Shown piece by piece: positions 34,138 to 42,086 of a DNA stretch of 64,000 nucleotides; the stretch's first letter is position 1, and the number at the start of each line of letters is the position of its first letter. The position numbers and the translations under genes are program-made. The notes below the pieces were generated by a model, which saw only the letters and a list, made by a program, of their open reading frames with translations, had not been told where the DNA came from and made no database searches. Location: assembly GCF_002752355.1 (NCBI RefSeq), contig NZ_MRAV01000008.1, positions 248,001 through 312,000 of the forward strand, in the 5' to 3' direction. The DNA is from Leucobacter sp. OLIS6. Its GTDB lineage: Bacteria > Actinomycetota > Actinomycetes > Actinomycetales > Microbacteriaceae.

Positions 34138-34300
34138 CGGGCCGGGGCTGGTCCGTCGGCGTGCTCCGGACGGGCGCGACACGCCGTCGCGTCGCAGGAT
34201 CTGCGAGCAATCGTGCATCTCGATCCGGAACCGCTGAACGAATTCTGCGCGAAGCCGCAAAATGCCGTGGCGTCGATATCGGAGCCTCTAGGCTGGCCGC

Positions 34301-34795
34301 ATGACCAGAATCGCCGTCGTTCCCGGTTCCTTCGATCCGGTGACCCTCGGACACCTCGACGTGATCCGCCGGGCCGCCGCGATCTTCGACCAGGTCCACG
34401 TGCTCGTCGTGCACAACCCCGACAAGCACGCCATGCTCCCCATCGCCGAGCGGGTCAACCTGCTGCAGCGCTCCATCGACGAGGACGAGACGATCCCGAG
34501 CAACGTGGTCGTCGCCTCGTGGTCGGTCGGCCTGCTGGTCGACTACTGCGTCGAGGTAGGGGCGTCGGTCCTCGTGAAGGGAATCCGCTCGCAGATCGAC
34601 GTGGCCTACGAGACCCCGATGGTGCTGATGAACCGCAGTCTCGCGAACGTCGAGACCGTGTTCCTGCTGCCGGATCCCGGTCACGCCCACGTGTCGAGCT
34701 CGCTCGTGCGCCAGGTCGCCGCGCTCGGCGGCGACGTCGCGTCCTACGTGCCTCCCGCCGTCGGCCGCTACCTCGAGAAGACGCGCCCAGCCTGA
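34301..34795 (+). CDS. coaD: Pantetheine-phosphate adenylyltransferase
   Basis: 164-residue nucleotidyltransferase making dephospho-CoA from 4'-phosphopantetheine and ATP. The T-x-G-H site is in [15 protein letters not shown] at the N-terminus, with [12 protein letters not shown] and the end motif [15 protein letters not shown]. Length is typical (about 160). TAGGCT lies exactly six bases ahead of ATG 34301 and there is no ribosome site, so a leaderless promoter. The 163-base gap after recG otherwise shows no feature I can name. Confidence 0.95.
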   Translation: MTRIAVVPGSFDPVTLGHLDVIRRAAAIFDQVHVLVVHNPDKHAMLPIAERVNLLQRSIDEDETIPSNVVVASWSVGLLVDYCVEVGASVLVKGIRSQIDVAYETPMVLMNRSLANVETVFLLPDPGHAHVSSSLVRQVAALGGDVASYVPPAVGRYLEKTRPA

Positions 34796-34812
34796 TCCGG
34801 TACCCTGGATCG

Positions 34813-35367
34813 GTGAATCACCCCCGCGTCTATCAGGAGAACATCCGCGACCTCATCAATCGCCCCGGCGAGATGCGGGAGCGGGAGCGCACCCTCGAGG
34901 TCCCCGACCAGCTCGGCGAGGCCCTGGCCCGCATTCCGGCGGGCGAGCAGCTCGACCTCGCGGTGCGTCTGGAATCGGTCCACGAGGGCATCCTCGTCTC
35001 CGCAACCGCCCGCACGACCATGCATGCAGAGTGCGGTCGCTGCCTCACGCAGTTCGCCGAACCGTTCGAAGTCGATTTTCAAGAGCTTTTCGCGTATACT
35101 CCTTCGGAGGCCGACGAGTATGAGGTTCACGGTGATCACGTGGATCTTGAACCTCCGCTCCGAGACGCGGTAGTGCTCGCACTACCGTTCCAGCCTGTGT
35201 GTCGCCCGGACTGCCCGGGGCTCGATCCCGAGTCCGGTGAGCTGCGCGAGGCCGGAGCTGCAGCCGTGTCCAGCGTGGATGTTGATCCGCGTTGGGCGAT
35301 GCTGGCCGATTTTGTGGCCGACCCAGACCGTGGCGAGGGCGAACAGCCCGCGCCGGATAGCAAGTAG
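34813..35367 (+). CDS. DUF177 (YceD-like) domain protein
   Basis: 184-residue DUF177 protein. Characteristic pieces are the mid-domain [19 protein letters not shown] and the later [16 protein letters not shown]; these two CxxC-like pairs (CGRC and CRPDC) can hold a zinc. In bacteria and plants DUF177 genes sit next to rpmF, and plant homologues act in 23S rRNA accumulation, so a ribosome-assembly role is likely by family. The start is GTG 34813, six bases after TACCCT, again leaderless in style. It precedes rpmF by 11 bases. Confidence 0.9.
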   Translation: MNHPRVYQENIRDLINRPGEMRERERTLEVPDQLGEALARIPAGEQLDLAVRLESVHEGILVSATARTTMHAECGRCLTQFAEPFEVDFQELFAYTPSEADEYEVHGDHVDLEPPLRDAVVLALPFQPVCRPDCPGLDPESGELREAGAAAVSSVDVDPRWAMLADFVADPDRGEGEQPAPDSK

Positions 35368-35378
35368 GAGAGAACATC

Positions 35379-35582
35379 ATGGCTGTTCCCAAGCGGAAGT
35401 TGTCGCGTTCGAACACCCGTCACCGCCGTTCGGCGTGGAAGGCCGAGGCCCCGAAGCTGGTCAAGACCGTCGAGAACGGTAAGACCGTCTACAGCCTCCC
35501 GCACCGCGCTCGCGTGGTCGAGGATTCGCAGGGCACCCCCCTGTTCCTCGAGTACAAGGGCCGCAAGGTCGCCGACGTTTAA
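35379..35582 (+). CDS. rpmF: 50S ribosomal protein L32
   Basis: 67-residue basic ribosomal protein ([20 protein letters not shown]). It has no cysteines, so it is the zinc-free form; zinc-binding paralogues carry CxxC pairs. ATG 35379 has AGGAGAGAAC upstream. It is followed at once by the GTG of rnc and by a strong terminator hairpin that lies inside the first codons of rnc. Confidence 0.95.
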   Translation: MAVPKRKLSRSNTRHRRSAWKAEAPKLVKTVENGKTVYSLPHRARVVEDSQGTPLFLEYKGRKVADV

Positions 35583-35583
35583 G

Positions 35584-36297
35584 GTGCAGGCACCTGAGAT
35601 GCCGCCGGGATCCCCTTCGGGGGAGCCCGGCGGCTTTCTTTCATCGTTCGGCGTCGCGATCGATCCCGAGCTGCTGCAGCTCGCGCTGACGCACCGCTCC
35701 TGGGCATACGAGCACGGGGGCGCGCCGCACAACGAGCGTCTCGAGTTCCTCGGCGACTCGATTCTCGGCCAGGCGGTCACGGTCAAGCTGTACCGCGACT
35801 ACCCCGACCTGTCGGAGGGTGAGCTCGCCAAGCGGCGCGCCGCGCTCGTGTCGACGGTCGCGCTCGCCGAGGTCGCCCGCGGTCTCGGCCTCGGCGCCGA
35901 GCTGCGTCTCGGCAAGGGCGAGGAGCTGACGGGCGGTCGCGATAAGGACTCGATCCTCGCCGACACCGTCGAGGCGACCATCGGGGCCGTATATCTGTCG
36001 ACCGATCCCGAGACGGCCGCGCAGTTCGTGCGCCAGCTCGTCGCGCCGCTGCTCGAGGATCCCGACCGTTTCACGGTCGCGCTCGACCCCAAGACCTCGC
36101 TGCAGGAGGAGGCGGCCGCCCGCGGCCTGCCGCATCCCGCGTATGACGTCACCGGCGAGGGACCCGACCACGATCGCCGCTTCACCGCGCGCGTCGAGCT
36201 CGCGGGTGCCGTCGGCACCGGCCGGGGCACCAGCAAGAAGGCCGCCGAGCTCGCGGCCGCCCGCGACGCCGTCGCGCAGCTGCGCAAGAGCAAGTAG
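35584..36297 (+). CDS. rnc: Ribonuclease III
   Basis: 237-residue double-strand-specific endoribonuclease for rRNA and mRNA processing. The catalytic signature ERLEFLGDSIL is at residues 51-61 with the second acidic site ADTVEATIGAVYL later, and a double-stranded-RNA-binding domain (KTSLQEEAAARGLPHPAY to KKAAELAAARDAVAQL) ends the protein. The start is GTG 35584, directly after the rpmF stop, or ATG 35599 five codons on. Either way the first 10-16 codons encode a terminator-like hairpin. Confidence 0.94.
   Translation: MQAPEMPPGSPSGEPGGFLSSFGVAIDPELLQLALTHRSWAYEHGGAPHNERLEFLGDSILGQAVTVKLYRDYPDLSEGELAKRRAALVSTVALAEVARGLGLGAELRLGKGEELTGGRDKDSILADTVEATIGAVYLSTDPETAAQFVRQLVAPLLEDPDRFTVALDPKTSLQEEAAARGLPHPAYDVTGEGPDHDRRFTARVELAGAVGTGRGTSKKAAELAAARDAVAQLRKSK
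35601..35641 (+). terminator. Rho-independent terminator shape overlapping the start of rnc
   Basis: 15-bp stem with one mismatch (35601-35615 with 35620-35634), TTCG loop, then tttcttt: the textbook form. It lies 18 bases after the rpmF stop but inside the only possible reading frame for the RNase III N-terminus, because no in-frame ATG, GTG or TTG occurs between the hairpin and the conserved domain. It may act as an attenuator and may also be an RNase III cleavage target. Confidence 0.8.
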
Positions 36298-36311
36298 CCG
36301 AGGCGTTCTCG

Positions 36312-37274
36312 ATGCCCGAGCTTCCCGAAGTCGAGGTCGTTCGCGCGGGCCTCGCGCCCGCGTTGAACGGCGCGAGCGTCGTCGCCGCCGAGGTGCGCGA
36401 TGCGCGGGCGCTGAAGCGCCACGTGCCGCTCTCGGTCGAAGCCGGGGTCGGCGGAGTGGGCGTGAGCCTCGACGCCGCCGCGACGTCGGCGCGCGCCGCG
36501 GACTTCGAACGCCGCATCGTCGGCGCCTCGTTCGCCGCGCCGGCCCGGCGCGGCAAATTCCTGTGGGTTCCGATCGCCGGCGGCTCTCCGGTCGCGCTGC
36601 TCGCCCATCTCGGCATGAGCGGACAGATGCTGCTGCGCGCTCACGACGCCCCGGACGACGCGCACGTGCGCGTGCGGCTCTGGATCGAGCACCCCGAGCA
36701 CGGTGAGCTGCGCCTCGACTTCTCCGACCAGCGACTGTTCGGATCCCTCGCCATCGACGGGCTCGTGGCGACCGACGACGGTTTCGCCGCCGGTCGCGGT
36801 GCGGCGGAGCCGCTGATCCCGGGGCAGGCGGCGCACATCGCGCGCGACCCGCTCGATCCGGCCTTCGACGACGCGCTGTTCATCGCGCGACTGCGCGCCC
36901 GCCCGGTCGCGGTGAAGCGCCAACTGCTCGACCAGGCGCTCATCAGCGGCGTCGGCAACATCTACGCCGACGAGGCGCTGTGGCGCGCGCGGATCCACCC
37001 CGAGACCGCGGGCACGCGCATCGGCGCGGCCAAGGCGGCCGAGCTGCTCGCGCACGTGCGCGAGGTGTTCGCGAAGGCCCTCGCGGAGGGCGGCACGAGC
37101 TTCGACGCGCAATACGTCAACGTGAACGGGCAGGCGGGGTACTTCGCCCACTCCCTCAACGCCTACGGCCGCACGGGGGAGGCGTGCCCGCGCTGCGGCG
37201 GCCCGATCACGCGCATGGCGTTCATGAATCGCGGATCGCACTTCTGTCCGCGGTGCCAGCGGAAGCGGGTGTAG
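36312..37274 (+). CDS. mutM: Formamidopyrimidine-DNA glycosylase
   Basis: 320-residue base-excision repair enzyme removing oxidised purines (8-oxoguanine, FaPy). It begins with the exact MPELPEVEVVR, whose Pro2 is the Schiff-base nucleophile and Glu3 the general acid. The helix-two-turn-helix region (QALISGVGNIYADEALW) and the C-terminal zinc finger CPRCGGPITRMAFMNRG...CPRC follow. It is about 30 residues longer than usual because of a Gly/Ala-rich insert (EAGVGGVGVSLDAAATSAR) after the N-terminal strand. It follows rnc by 14 bases, likely in one operon. Confidence 0.94.
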   Translation: MPELPEVEVVRAGLAPALNGASVVAAEVRDARALKRHVPLSVEAGVGGVGVSLDAAATSARAADFERRIVGASFAAPARRGKFLWVPIAGGSPVALLAHLGMSGQMLLRAHDAPDDAHVRVRLWIEHPEHGELRLDFSDQRLFGSLAIDGLVATDDGFAAGRGAAEPLIPGQAAHIARDPLDPAFDDALFIARLRARPVAVKRQLLDQALISGVGNIYADEALWRARIHPETAGTRIGAAKAAELLAHVREVFAKALAEGGTSFDAQYVNVNGQAGYFAHSLNAYGRTGEACPRCGGPITRMAFMNRGSHFCPRCQRKRV

Positions 37275-37374
37275 CTCGCTCGCTCGGGCGCGCTGATGCA
37301 TTCCGTGTCGCTCGGTGCGCTGCGGAGACGGAGGTGGAGCCGACCCGATTCACCACCCGCTCTATCCTGATGCC

Positions 37375-37875
37375 ATGGGGAATGCTGCCGTCGACGCGAT
37401 CGCGAGGCTCGAACGAGCGGGGTGGTCGGTCGATCCGCCGCCGCCCGGAACCGAGTTGCCGAGCGCGCTCGCGGGTGCCTCGGAAGCGCTGACCGCCTGG
37501 GCGTCCTCGTTCTCCGCCCTCTCGAGTTCGGATGACGCGGTCTGGTTCCTGAGCCGTAACGACTATGCGGCGCAGCCGGAGGACGGGTTCGCCTGGAACG
37601 CCTTCGAAACGCTCAGCCTGGAGGCCGCCGGCACCGCCCGAGAAGCGGCCGAGATCTCCGAGTACTGGAGAGCGCACCGCCCGGTCCTGCTCAGCGTGCG
37701 CGACCACTACGCCTATCTGGCGGAGCGCTCCGACGGTGCGATCGTCCACGGGTCGGAGCCCGAGTTCGAGGAATCAACGGTCGTCGCGGCGAACCTGGGG
37801 GAACTGCTCGGTTCGCTGGCCGACCGGACTCCCGACACTCACCCTCTGGTGGAGCAGCTGCTCTTCGCGCCGTAG
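37375..37875 (+). CDS. SUKH/SMI1-KNR4-like hypothetical protein
   Basis: 166-residue soluble protein, not firmly recognised. The pattern of an aromatic-rich middle (DDAVWFLSRNDYAAQPEDGFAWNAFE), then HRPVLLSVRDHYAYLAER and a closing FEESTVVAANLGELLGSL, is suggestive of SMI1/KNR4 (SUKH) domain proteins, many of which are immunity proteins for toxins. No partner toxin lies beside it. TATCCT is exactly six bases before ATG 37375, so it should have its own leaderless promoter. It opens the accessory block between mutM and smc. Confidence 0.6.
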   Translation: MGNAAVDAIARLERAGWSVDPPPPGTELPSALAGASEALTAWASSFSALSSSDDAVWFLSRNDYAAQPEDGFAWNAFETLSLEAAGTAREAAEISEYWRAHRPVLLSVRDHYAYLAERSDGAIVHGSEPEFEESTVVAANLGELLGSLADRTPDTHPLVEQLLFAP

Positions 37876-37948
37876 CGCACGCGCCGTGCGAGCGGGATCC
37901 GGGAGGAGATCGTCGTGCGCCGGCTCGGAGCTGCGCTATCGTGCAGGC

Positions 37949-38518
37949 ATGCCCTGGAGCCCCGCGGAACGACCCGCCCTCATCGTGATCGACGTGCAGC
38001 GCGGTTTCGACGACGACGCGTTCTGGGGGAGACGCGACAACCCCGCGTGCGAGGCGAACATCGCCGCGCTCATCGAGCACTGGCGGGCGCAGGAGTGGCC
38101 GCTCGTGTTCGTGCAGCACGACTCCGCGAACCCCGATTCCCCGCTGCGCCCGGGTCAGCCCGGCCACGACTTCAAGGACTGCGTCACCGGCGATCCCGAC
38201 CTGCTGGTGCGGAAGCAGGTCAACTCCAGTTTCTATGGAACCCCCGATCTCGACGCCTGGCTGCGCCAGGAGCGCATCTCGCAGCTCGTGATCTGCGGGA
38301 TCACGACGAACCACTGCTGCGAGACCACCGCGCGCATGGCCGGCAACCTCGGCTACGACACGGTCTTCGCGATCGACGCCACGCACACCTTCGACCGCCG
38401 CTCGCCGGACGGGAACCTGATCGACGCGGCCGCGCTGTCGGAGACGACCGCGACGAACCTGCACGGCGAATTCGCGACGGTGCTGCGCACCCGCGAGATC
38501 ATCGCCGCGGCAGAGTGA
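37949..38518 (+). CDS. Cysteine hydrolase of the isochorismatase family
   Basis: 189-residue Rossmann-like hydrolase. The catalytic triad is readable: Asp15 in LIVIDVQRGF, Lys89 in LVRKQVNSSF, and Cys123 in GITTNHCCETTARMA. The family hydrolyses amides or vinyl ethers (nicotinamidase, ureidoacrylate or isochorismate hydrolases, others), and no substrate can be chosen here. TATCGT lies six bases before ATG 37949, giving a probable leaderless single-gene transcript. Confidence 0.88.
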   Translation: MPWSPAERPALIVIDVQRGFDDDAFWGRRDNPACEANIAALIEHWRAQEWPLVFVQHDSANPDSPLRPGQPGHDFKDCVTGDPDLLVRKQVNSSFYGTPDLDAWLRQERISQLVICGITTNHCCETTARMAGNLGYDTVFAIDATHTFDRRSPDGNLIDAAALSETTATNLHGEFATVLRTREIIAAAE

Positions 38519-38663
38519 GCGGCGGGACGCGCGCCGTCTCCTCGCTCGCTACCATCCGGCGGCCGGTGGGGTCGCGGGTCTCGGGCTTCGGTTCGAGAAC
38601 CCGGACTCGAATCGCGGAATAGACTTGCGGACCATGGGCGAACACGGTGGAGCGGGCTGAGCG

Positions 38664-39668
38664 GTGCGCAGGATCTTCGGGAAACCGGTCGTCTGGGCGG
38701 CCCTGCTCATCGCCGCGGCATCCGTGCTCTTCGCGACCGGGAGCTTCGGGCTCAGCGATGACTGGATCGTGCCGTTCCTGCTCACCCTGCTCGGCGGATG
38801 GTTCGCGGGCAACGCGATCCTCGACGGGCTGAACCGGGTCGAGCCGTTCCGTATCCGGATCATGCTCCACGTCGGCGCGACCGCCGCGATCGCGCTCACG
38901 ATCTGGGCGATGTTCCTCTGGACGAAGCCGCTCGCGCAGACCGGGATCCTGCCGGATTCGGGCTGGGGCGTGTTCTTCGCGCTCCAGATGGCCGGGCTCG
39001 TCACCGTCGCCTGGTTGGCGCTCGCACTGCTCCACACGGTCACGGCGCTCGTCAAAGTCGGCAGCAAGCCGGTCGAGCGCCGCCTGCCCGAGTGGGAGGC
39101 CGCCGAGAGCGACGGCGCGATCGTGCGGTTCTCCGCTGCGCCGATGCGGTTCGGCGCGCTCACCGGCGTGATCGTCGGCACGGTCATCGTGGCGAGCCTG
39201 CTGGGAGCGGGACTCATGCTCGCATTCCCGGCGGTCATGAACGTGGGCCCGATGGTGGTGATCATCGCGTTCGCGCTGGTGATCGGGCTGCCGCTCTACG
39301 CGATCATCAGTGCGATGTTCCGCGCCCGCAGCCGCCGCTGCTCGATCCTCTTCGGAGACCGGCGCCTGCGACTCGAGGTCGGAGACGACGTGTTCGAGTG
39401 CGGCTATGCGCAGCTCGACGAACTCCTCTGGCGGCGGGGATCCGAGTATGCGCGGATCGAGCTCAGCGCGCGCGGAGAACAGCGATCCCTCATCGTCGGA
39501 GTCGCGAAGCAGCCGCCGGAGGTCGCACCGAACCTGCCCGAGCTGCCGCGCCGGACGAAGCGGCTGCTCGAAGCCGCCGGGCTCGAGGACGTCTCGAGCG
39601 CGCGCGAGGTCCGGTCGGGGCTGACCCGCTACCGGCGTCAGGCCGTGCCGGCGTCCGCCACCGGCTGA
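38664..39668 (+). CDS. Hypothetical membrane protein
   Basis: 334-residue protein not recognised. Six hydrophobic segments are visible (two near the N-terminus, two in the middle, then two at about residues 165-215). A soluble C-terminal domain of about 110 residues follows (RRCSILFGDRRLRLEVGDDVFECGYAQLDELLWRR), which looks like a PH-like fold and was not identified. The start is GTG 38664. An eight-codon frame starting ATG 38634 after TAGACT ends three bases before it and may couple translation. The last 31 bases overlap the convergent GyrI-like gene. Confidence 0.7.
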   Translation: MRRIFGKPVVWAALLIAAASVLFATGSFGLSDDWIVPFLLTLLGGWFAGNAILDGLNRVEPFRIRIMLHVGATAAIALTIWAMFLWTKPLAQTGILPDSGWGVFFALQMAGLVTVAWLALALLHTVTALVKVGSKPVERRLPEWEAAESDGAIVRFSAAPMRFGALTGVIVGTVIVASLLGAGLMLAFPAVMNVGPMVVIIAFALVIGLPLYAIISAMFRARSRRCSILFGDRRLRLEVGDDVFECGYAQLDELLWRRGSEYARIELSARGEQRSLIVGVAKQPPEVAPNLPELPRRTKRLLEAAGLEDVSSAREVRSGLTRYRRQAVPASATG

Positions 39669-40267
39669 CGCAGGATCGTGCGCAGCTTCTCGGGGGCCGT
39701 GCGGCGCGGATCCCCGAGGTAGACCTCATGATGCCGGCCCGTCATGCGGAGCCCCTGCCCGGGGATGAACCGCTCGTGCAGCTCTGCGAGCGTGTCGGTC
39801 TCCTCGTCGTAGGAGCCGATGTGCAGGGTTTGCACGCAGCGGCCCTCGGTGAGGGACTCGCGCCGGACGTCGCCGATGCGGGCGGCCGCGTCCTTCTTGG
39901 CGCTCGCCGCTGAGACCGCCGCGACGAATCGCTGTTCGTCGATCCAGTCGGGTATCAGCAGCATCATGGTCCAGTCCCACCGCGACTTGTCGCGGGCCGA
40001 AGTGAAGGAATCCATGTCGTCCGCCCACCAGAGCGCCTCGAGCGGCGGTACGACGTAGTCGCGGTCGAGTTCGCGCGCGCTCGCGAACTTCATCGCGTAG
40101 GCCACAGGATAGAGAGCGGCGATCGCATCGGCGGCGACCTCGGAATTCGGGTCGCCGTGGCCGTCGATCATGAGGTACCAGCGCTCGGGGACGTCGACGA
40201 TCTCGAACCGGCCGCGCGGGACGCGGTAGGACGCGAGGGTGCGCTTGAAGTCGATCTTCTCTGCCAT
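39638..40267 (-). CDS. GyrI-like small-molecule-binding domain protein
   Basis: 209-residue soluble protein with the GyrI-like (SOUL/SHS2-type) pattern: FEIVDVPERWYLMIDGHGDPNS, PPLEALWWADDMDS, and the C-terminal HIGSYDEETDTLAELHERFIPGQG followed by HHEVYLGDPRR. Such stand-alone domains bind hydrophobic small molecules or drugs and some act as hydrolases. ATG 40267 is clear of the palindrome upstream. It is transcribed in the same direction as the DUF1648-MarR-DJ-1 genes and could be read with them. Confidence 0.85.
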   Translation of the reverse strand: MAEKIDFKRTLASYRVPRGRFEIVDVPERWYLMIDGHGDPNSEVAADAIAALYPVAYAMKFASARELDRDYVVPPLEALWWADDMDSFTSARDKSRWDWTMMLLIPDWIDEQRFVAAVSAASAKKDAAARIGDVRRESLTEGRCVQTLHIGSYDEETDTLAELHERFIPGQGLRMTGRHHEVYLGDPRRTAPEKLRTILRQPVADAGTA

Positions 40268-40292
40268 GGCGTCATGGTAGTTCCCCCCCCGA

Positions 40293-40354
40293 CATCGAAC
40301 GGACTCAAATTGACCTTTCGGTGCCGTGAATGGTCAATTTGAGTCCGTTCGATG
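40293..40354. repeat. Perfect 23-bp inverted repeat
   Basis: Arms 40293-40315 and 40332-40354 are exactly complementary over 23 bases with a 16-base loop. They are AT-richer than the surroundings (core ggactcaaattgacc). The right arm contains the stop codon and last codons of the DUF1648 gene, and the left arm ends 26 bases before the GyrI-like start. A run of eight C (40283-40290) follows. It may be a terminator or processing hairpin between the two genes. Confidence 0.8.
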
Positions 40355-40864
40355 GGGCATGGAGGCGCGCAGGGTGCGCCAGATGCCGGATCCGACCGCG
40401 ATGAGGAGCAGGGATGCTCCGGCCAGGAGCAGCGGCGCCGCGGTCCAGCCGAACGTCATCGAGAGCAGCAGACCGCCGAGGAGCACCGCGACCCCCGCGT
40501 TCGTCAGAACGAGCGTCTGGCAGGCGACCCGCGCCCGCCGCTCGGCGCGCTCGGGAGACCGCTCGTCCGGCTTCAGGACCCGCTTCGGGTCTCCCGAAGC
40601 CCAGAACAGCGCGCAGCCGAGCACCACGAGGATCGCGAGCGGTGCGAACACCGTCGCCCGCGGCCCGCAATCGTCGGCCGTACCCGACAACCCGAAATGC
40701 ACGGGCACGGTCCCGGGGAGGCCGGGGAACGCGATCAGGATCGCGAGCGTCACGCCGACGATCCAGACCAGGGTCGCGACGCGGAGCGCGCCGAACGCAC
40801 GGTGCGCGCCGAACGCACGGCGCGAACGGCTCCCGGCGCGCCCGGGCCCCGCGCCGTCAGGCAT
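40334..40864 (-). CDS. DUF1648 domain membrane protein
   Basis: 176-residue membrane protein with four hydrophobic segments. The DUF1648 signature VPVHFGLSGTADDCGPR follows the first helix, as in SdpI-like and related proteins. An Arg-rich cytoplasmic N-terminus of about 25 residues precedes it. ATG 40864 lies inside the end of the MarR gene (8-base overlap), so it is translated with the regulator. Its last codons lie in a perfect inverted repeat. Function is unknown. Confidence 0.8.
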   Translation of the reverse strand: MPDGAGPGRAGSRSRRAFGAHRAFGALRVATLVWIVGVTLAILIAFPGLPGTVPVHFGLSGTADDCGPRATVFAPLAILVVLGCALFWASGDPKRVLKPDERSPERAERRARVACQTLVLTNAGVAVLLGGLLLSMTFGWTAAPLLLAGASLLLIAVGSGIWRTLRASMPHRTDSN

Positions 40865-41345
40865 GGTGCCTGTCGGACACCGAATCGCGGGACTCGCGGT
40901 ACTCCCGCGACGCGGCGATCACCCGCGGGATCAGGCGGCTCAGCTCGGCCAGCTCGGAGCGGCCGACCGCGGCGCCGACGTGGTCCGCCCACGCGTGCTG
41001 CTCGGCCGCCATCGCGGCGACCGCCGAGCGGCCAGAGGAAGTCGGTTCCAGCAGCTTGGCGCGCTGGTGCTGCGGGTTGTCGAGCCACTCCGCCCAGCCG
41101 GCCTCCACCACGTCGTTGGCGACGCGCTGGACGCTCTGCCGCGTGAGGCCGAGGCCGATCCGGCGCGCGATCTCGGCGACCGGGATCGGTTCCTCGAGCA
41201 CGGCGCCGAGCACCTGCCACTGCGCCGGGGTGAGCTGATGCGGTGCGCTGATCATCGCGGCCGCGCTCAGGAACTCGCCGTTCAGTTCGAACGCCGGTAG
41301 GACGAGCGCGGTGAGCGCGTCGCCCTCAGGACTTCTGCCAGGCAT
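40857..41345 (-). CDS. MarR family transcriptional regulator
   Basis: 162-residue winged-helix regulator. The core reads HQLTPAQWQVLGAVLEEPIPVAEIARRIGLGLTRQSVQRVANDVVEAGWAEW split over helices, with the wing DNPQHQRAKLLEPTSSGR, both typical of MarR. It overlaps the DJ-1 gene upstream by 20 bases and the DUF1648 gene downstream by 8, so the three form one tightly packed operon. A perfect 20-bp palindrome at 41987-42006, just before the operon, is the likely operator for autoregulation. Confidence 0.9.
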   Translation of the reverse strand: MPGRSPEGDALTALVLPAFELNGEFLSAAAMISAPHQLTPAQWQVLGAVLEEPIPVAEIARRIGLGLTRQSVQRVANDVVEAGWAEWLDNPQHQRAKLLEPTSSGRSAVAAMAAEQHAWADHVGAAVGRSELAELSRLIPRVIAASREYRESRDSVSDRHHA

Positions 41346-41958
41346 CGGCGGCCTCCATCCAGGCCTGGAAGTACCGCGGATCGGCCGTCAGGTTGAGCTG
41401 CTCCCACGCGTCGATCACGTCGTCGGGGAACAGGCCGACGCGCCGCATCACCTCCGCGGTGAACGGGACGGGGCGGATCCCGCTCGCGGTGGTGATACCG
41501 CCGTCGGTGACGACGGGCGCGTCCCGGTAGCGCTCGCCGCCGGCGTAACCCGTCATCTGCAGGTACTCGGCGGCGTTGGAGGTGTGATCGCGTTCGTCGA
41601 GCAGGCCGGTGCGGGCGAGCAGGAAGGTGGCGCCGCAGATCGCCGCGACCGGCACCTCCCGGTCGAGCAGCGCGCGCGTGGTCTCGGCGAGCCGCTCGTG
41701 GCCGGACTCGTAGCGGTCGCTGCCGGGGATCACGAGCGCGGCGAGGGATTCGTCGTCGACGATGTCGTCCAGGTCGACGGACGGCGCGATCGGCAGGCCG
41801 CCCATCGAGGTGACGGGGGTGAGGCCGTCGCCGACGATGACGAGCGAGAACCGGCCCGGTTTCACCTGTTCGGCGTCGGAGAGCTGCGTGGTCAGGTACG
41901 CGTACTCCCAGTCGGCCATGGTGTCGGTCGCGTAGAGGGCGATCTTGGCGGGGTGCAT
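41326..41958 (-). CDS. DJ-1/PfpI family protein
   Basis: 210-residue type-1 glutamine amidotransferase-like protein. The nucleophile elbow is AAICGATFLLA; the N-terminal acidic partner lies in the ADWEYAYLTTQL segment. The HTSNAAEYLQ and TASGIRPVPFTAEVM stretches match the DJ-1/PfpI group (glyoxalase, deglycase or chaperone functions in relatives). ATG 41958 has AGAGGAGG upstream. It is first in the operon with MarR and DUF1648 genes, suggesting a stress or electrophile response, which is inference. Confidence 0.88.
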   Translation of the reverse strand: MHPAKIALYATDTMADWEYAYLTTQLSDAEQVKPGRFSLVIVGDGLTPVTSMGGLPIAPSVDLDDIVDDESLAALVIPGSDRYESGHERLAETTRALLDREVPVAAICGATFLLARTGLLDERDHTSNAAEYLQMTGYAGGERYRDAPVVTDGGITTASGIRPVPFTAEVMRRVGLFPDDVIDAWEQLNLTADPRYFQAWMEAADAWQKS

Positions 41959-41986
41959 GGGGGCCTCCTCTGGCTTGTGCGTTCAT

Positions 41987-42006
41987 TTTGACAGCATGCT
42001 GTCAAA
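41987..42006. promoter_or_regulatory. Perfect 20-bp palindrome, probable MarR operator
   Basis: TTTGACAGCATGCTGTCAAA, symmetrical at every position, centred 38 bases upstream of the DJ-1 start. It contains TTGACA, the ideal -35 hexamer, on both strands, so binding would block a promoter. MarR proteins typically bind such palindromes of about 20 bp. Confidence 0.8.
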
Positions 42007-42086
42007 TGCGCAACGGTGAATGCGACCGCGATCCGCGCGGCGTGCCCGGGCTGCGCGGGGTGAAACCGTACTGCTAGCCTGGCCTC

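Noticed and set aside
38585-38625. Inverted repeat cggttcgag / ctcgaatcg as a further member of the 18-bp-period family
   Set aside because: Arms are only nine bases with one mismatch and lack the paired 8-mers.
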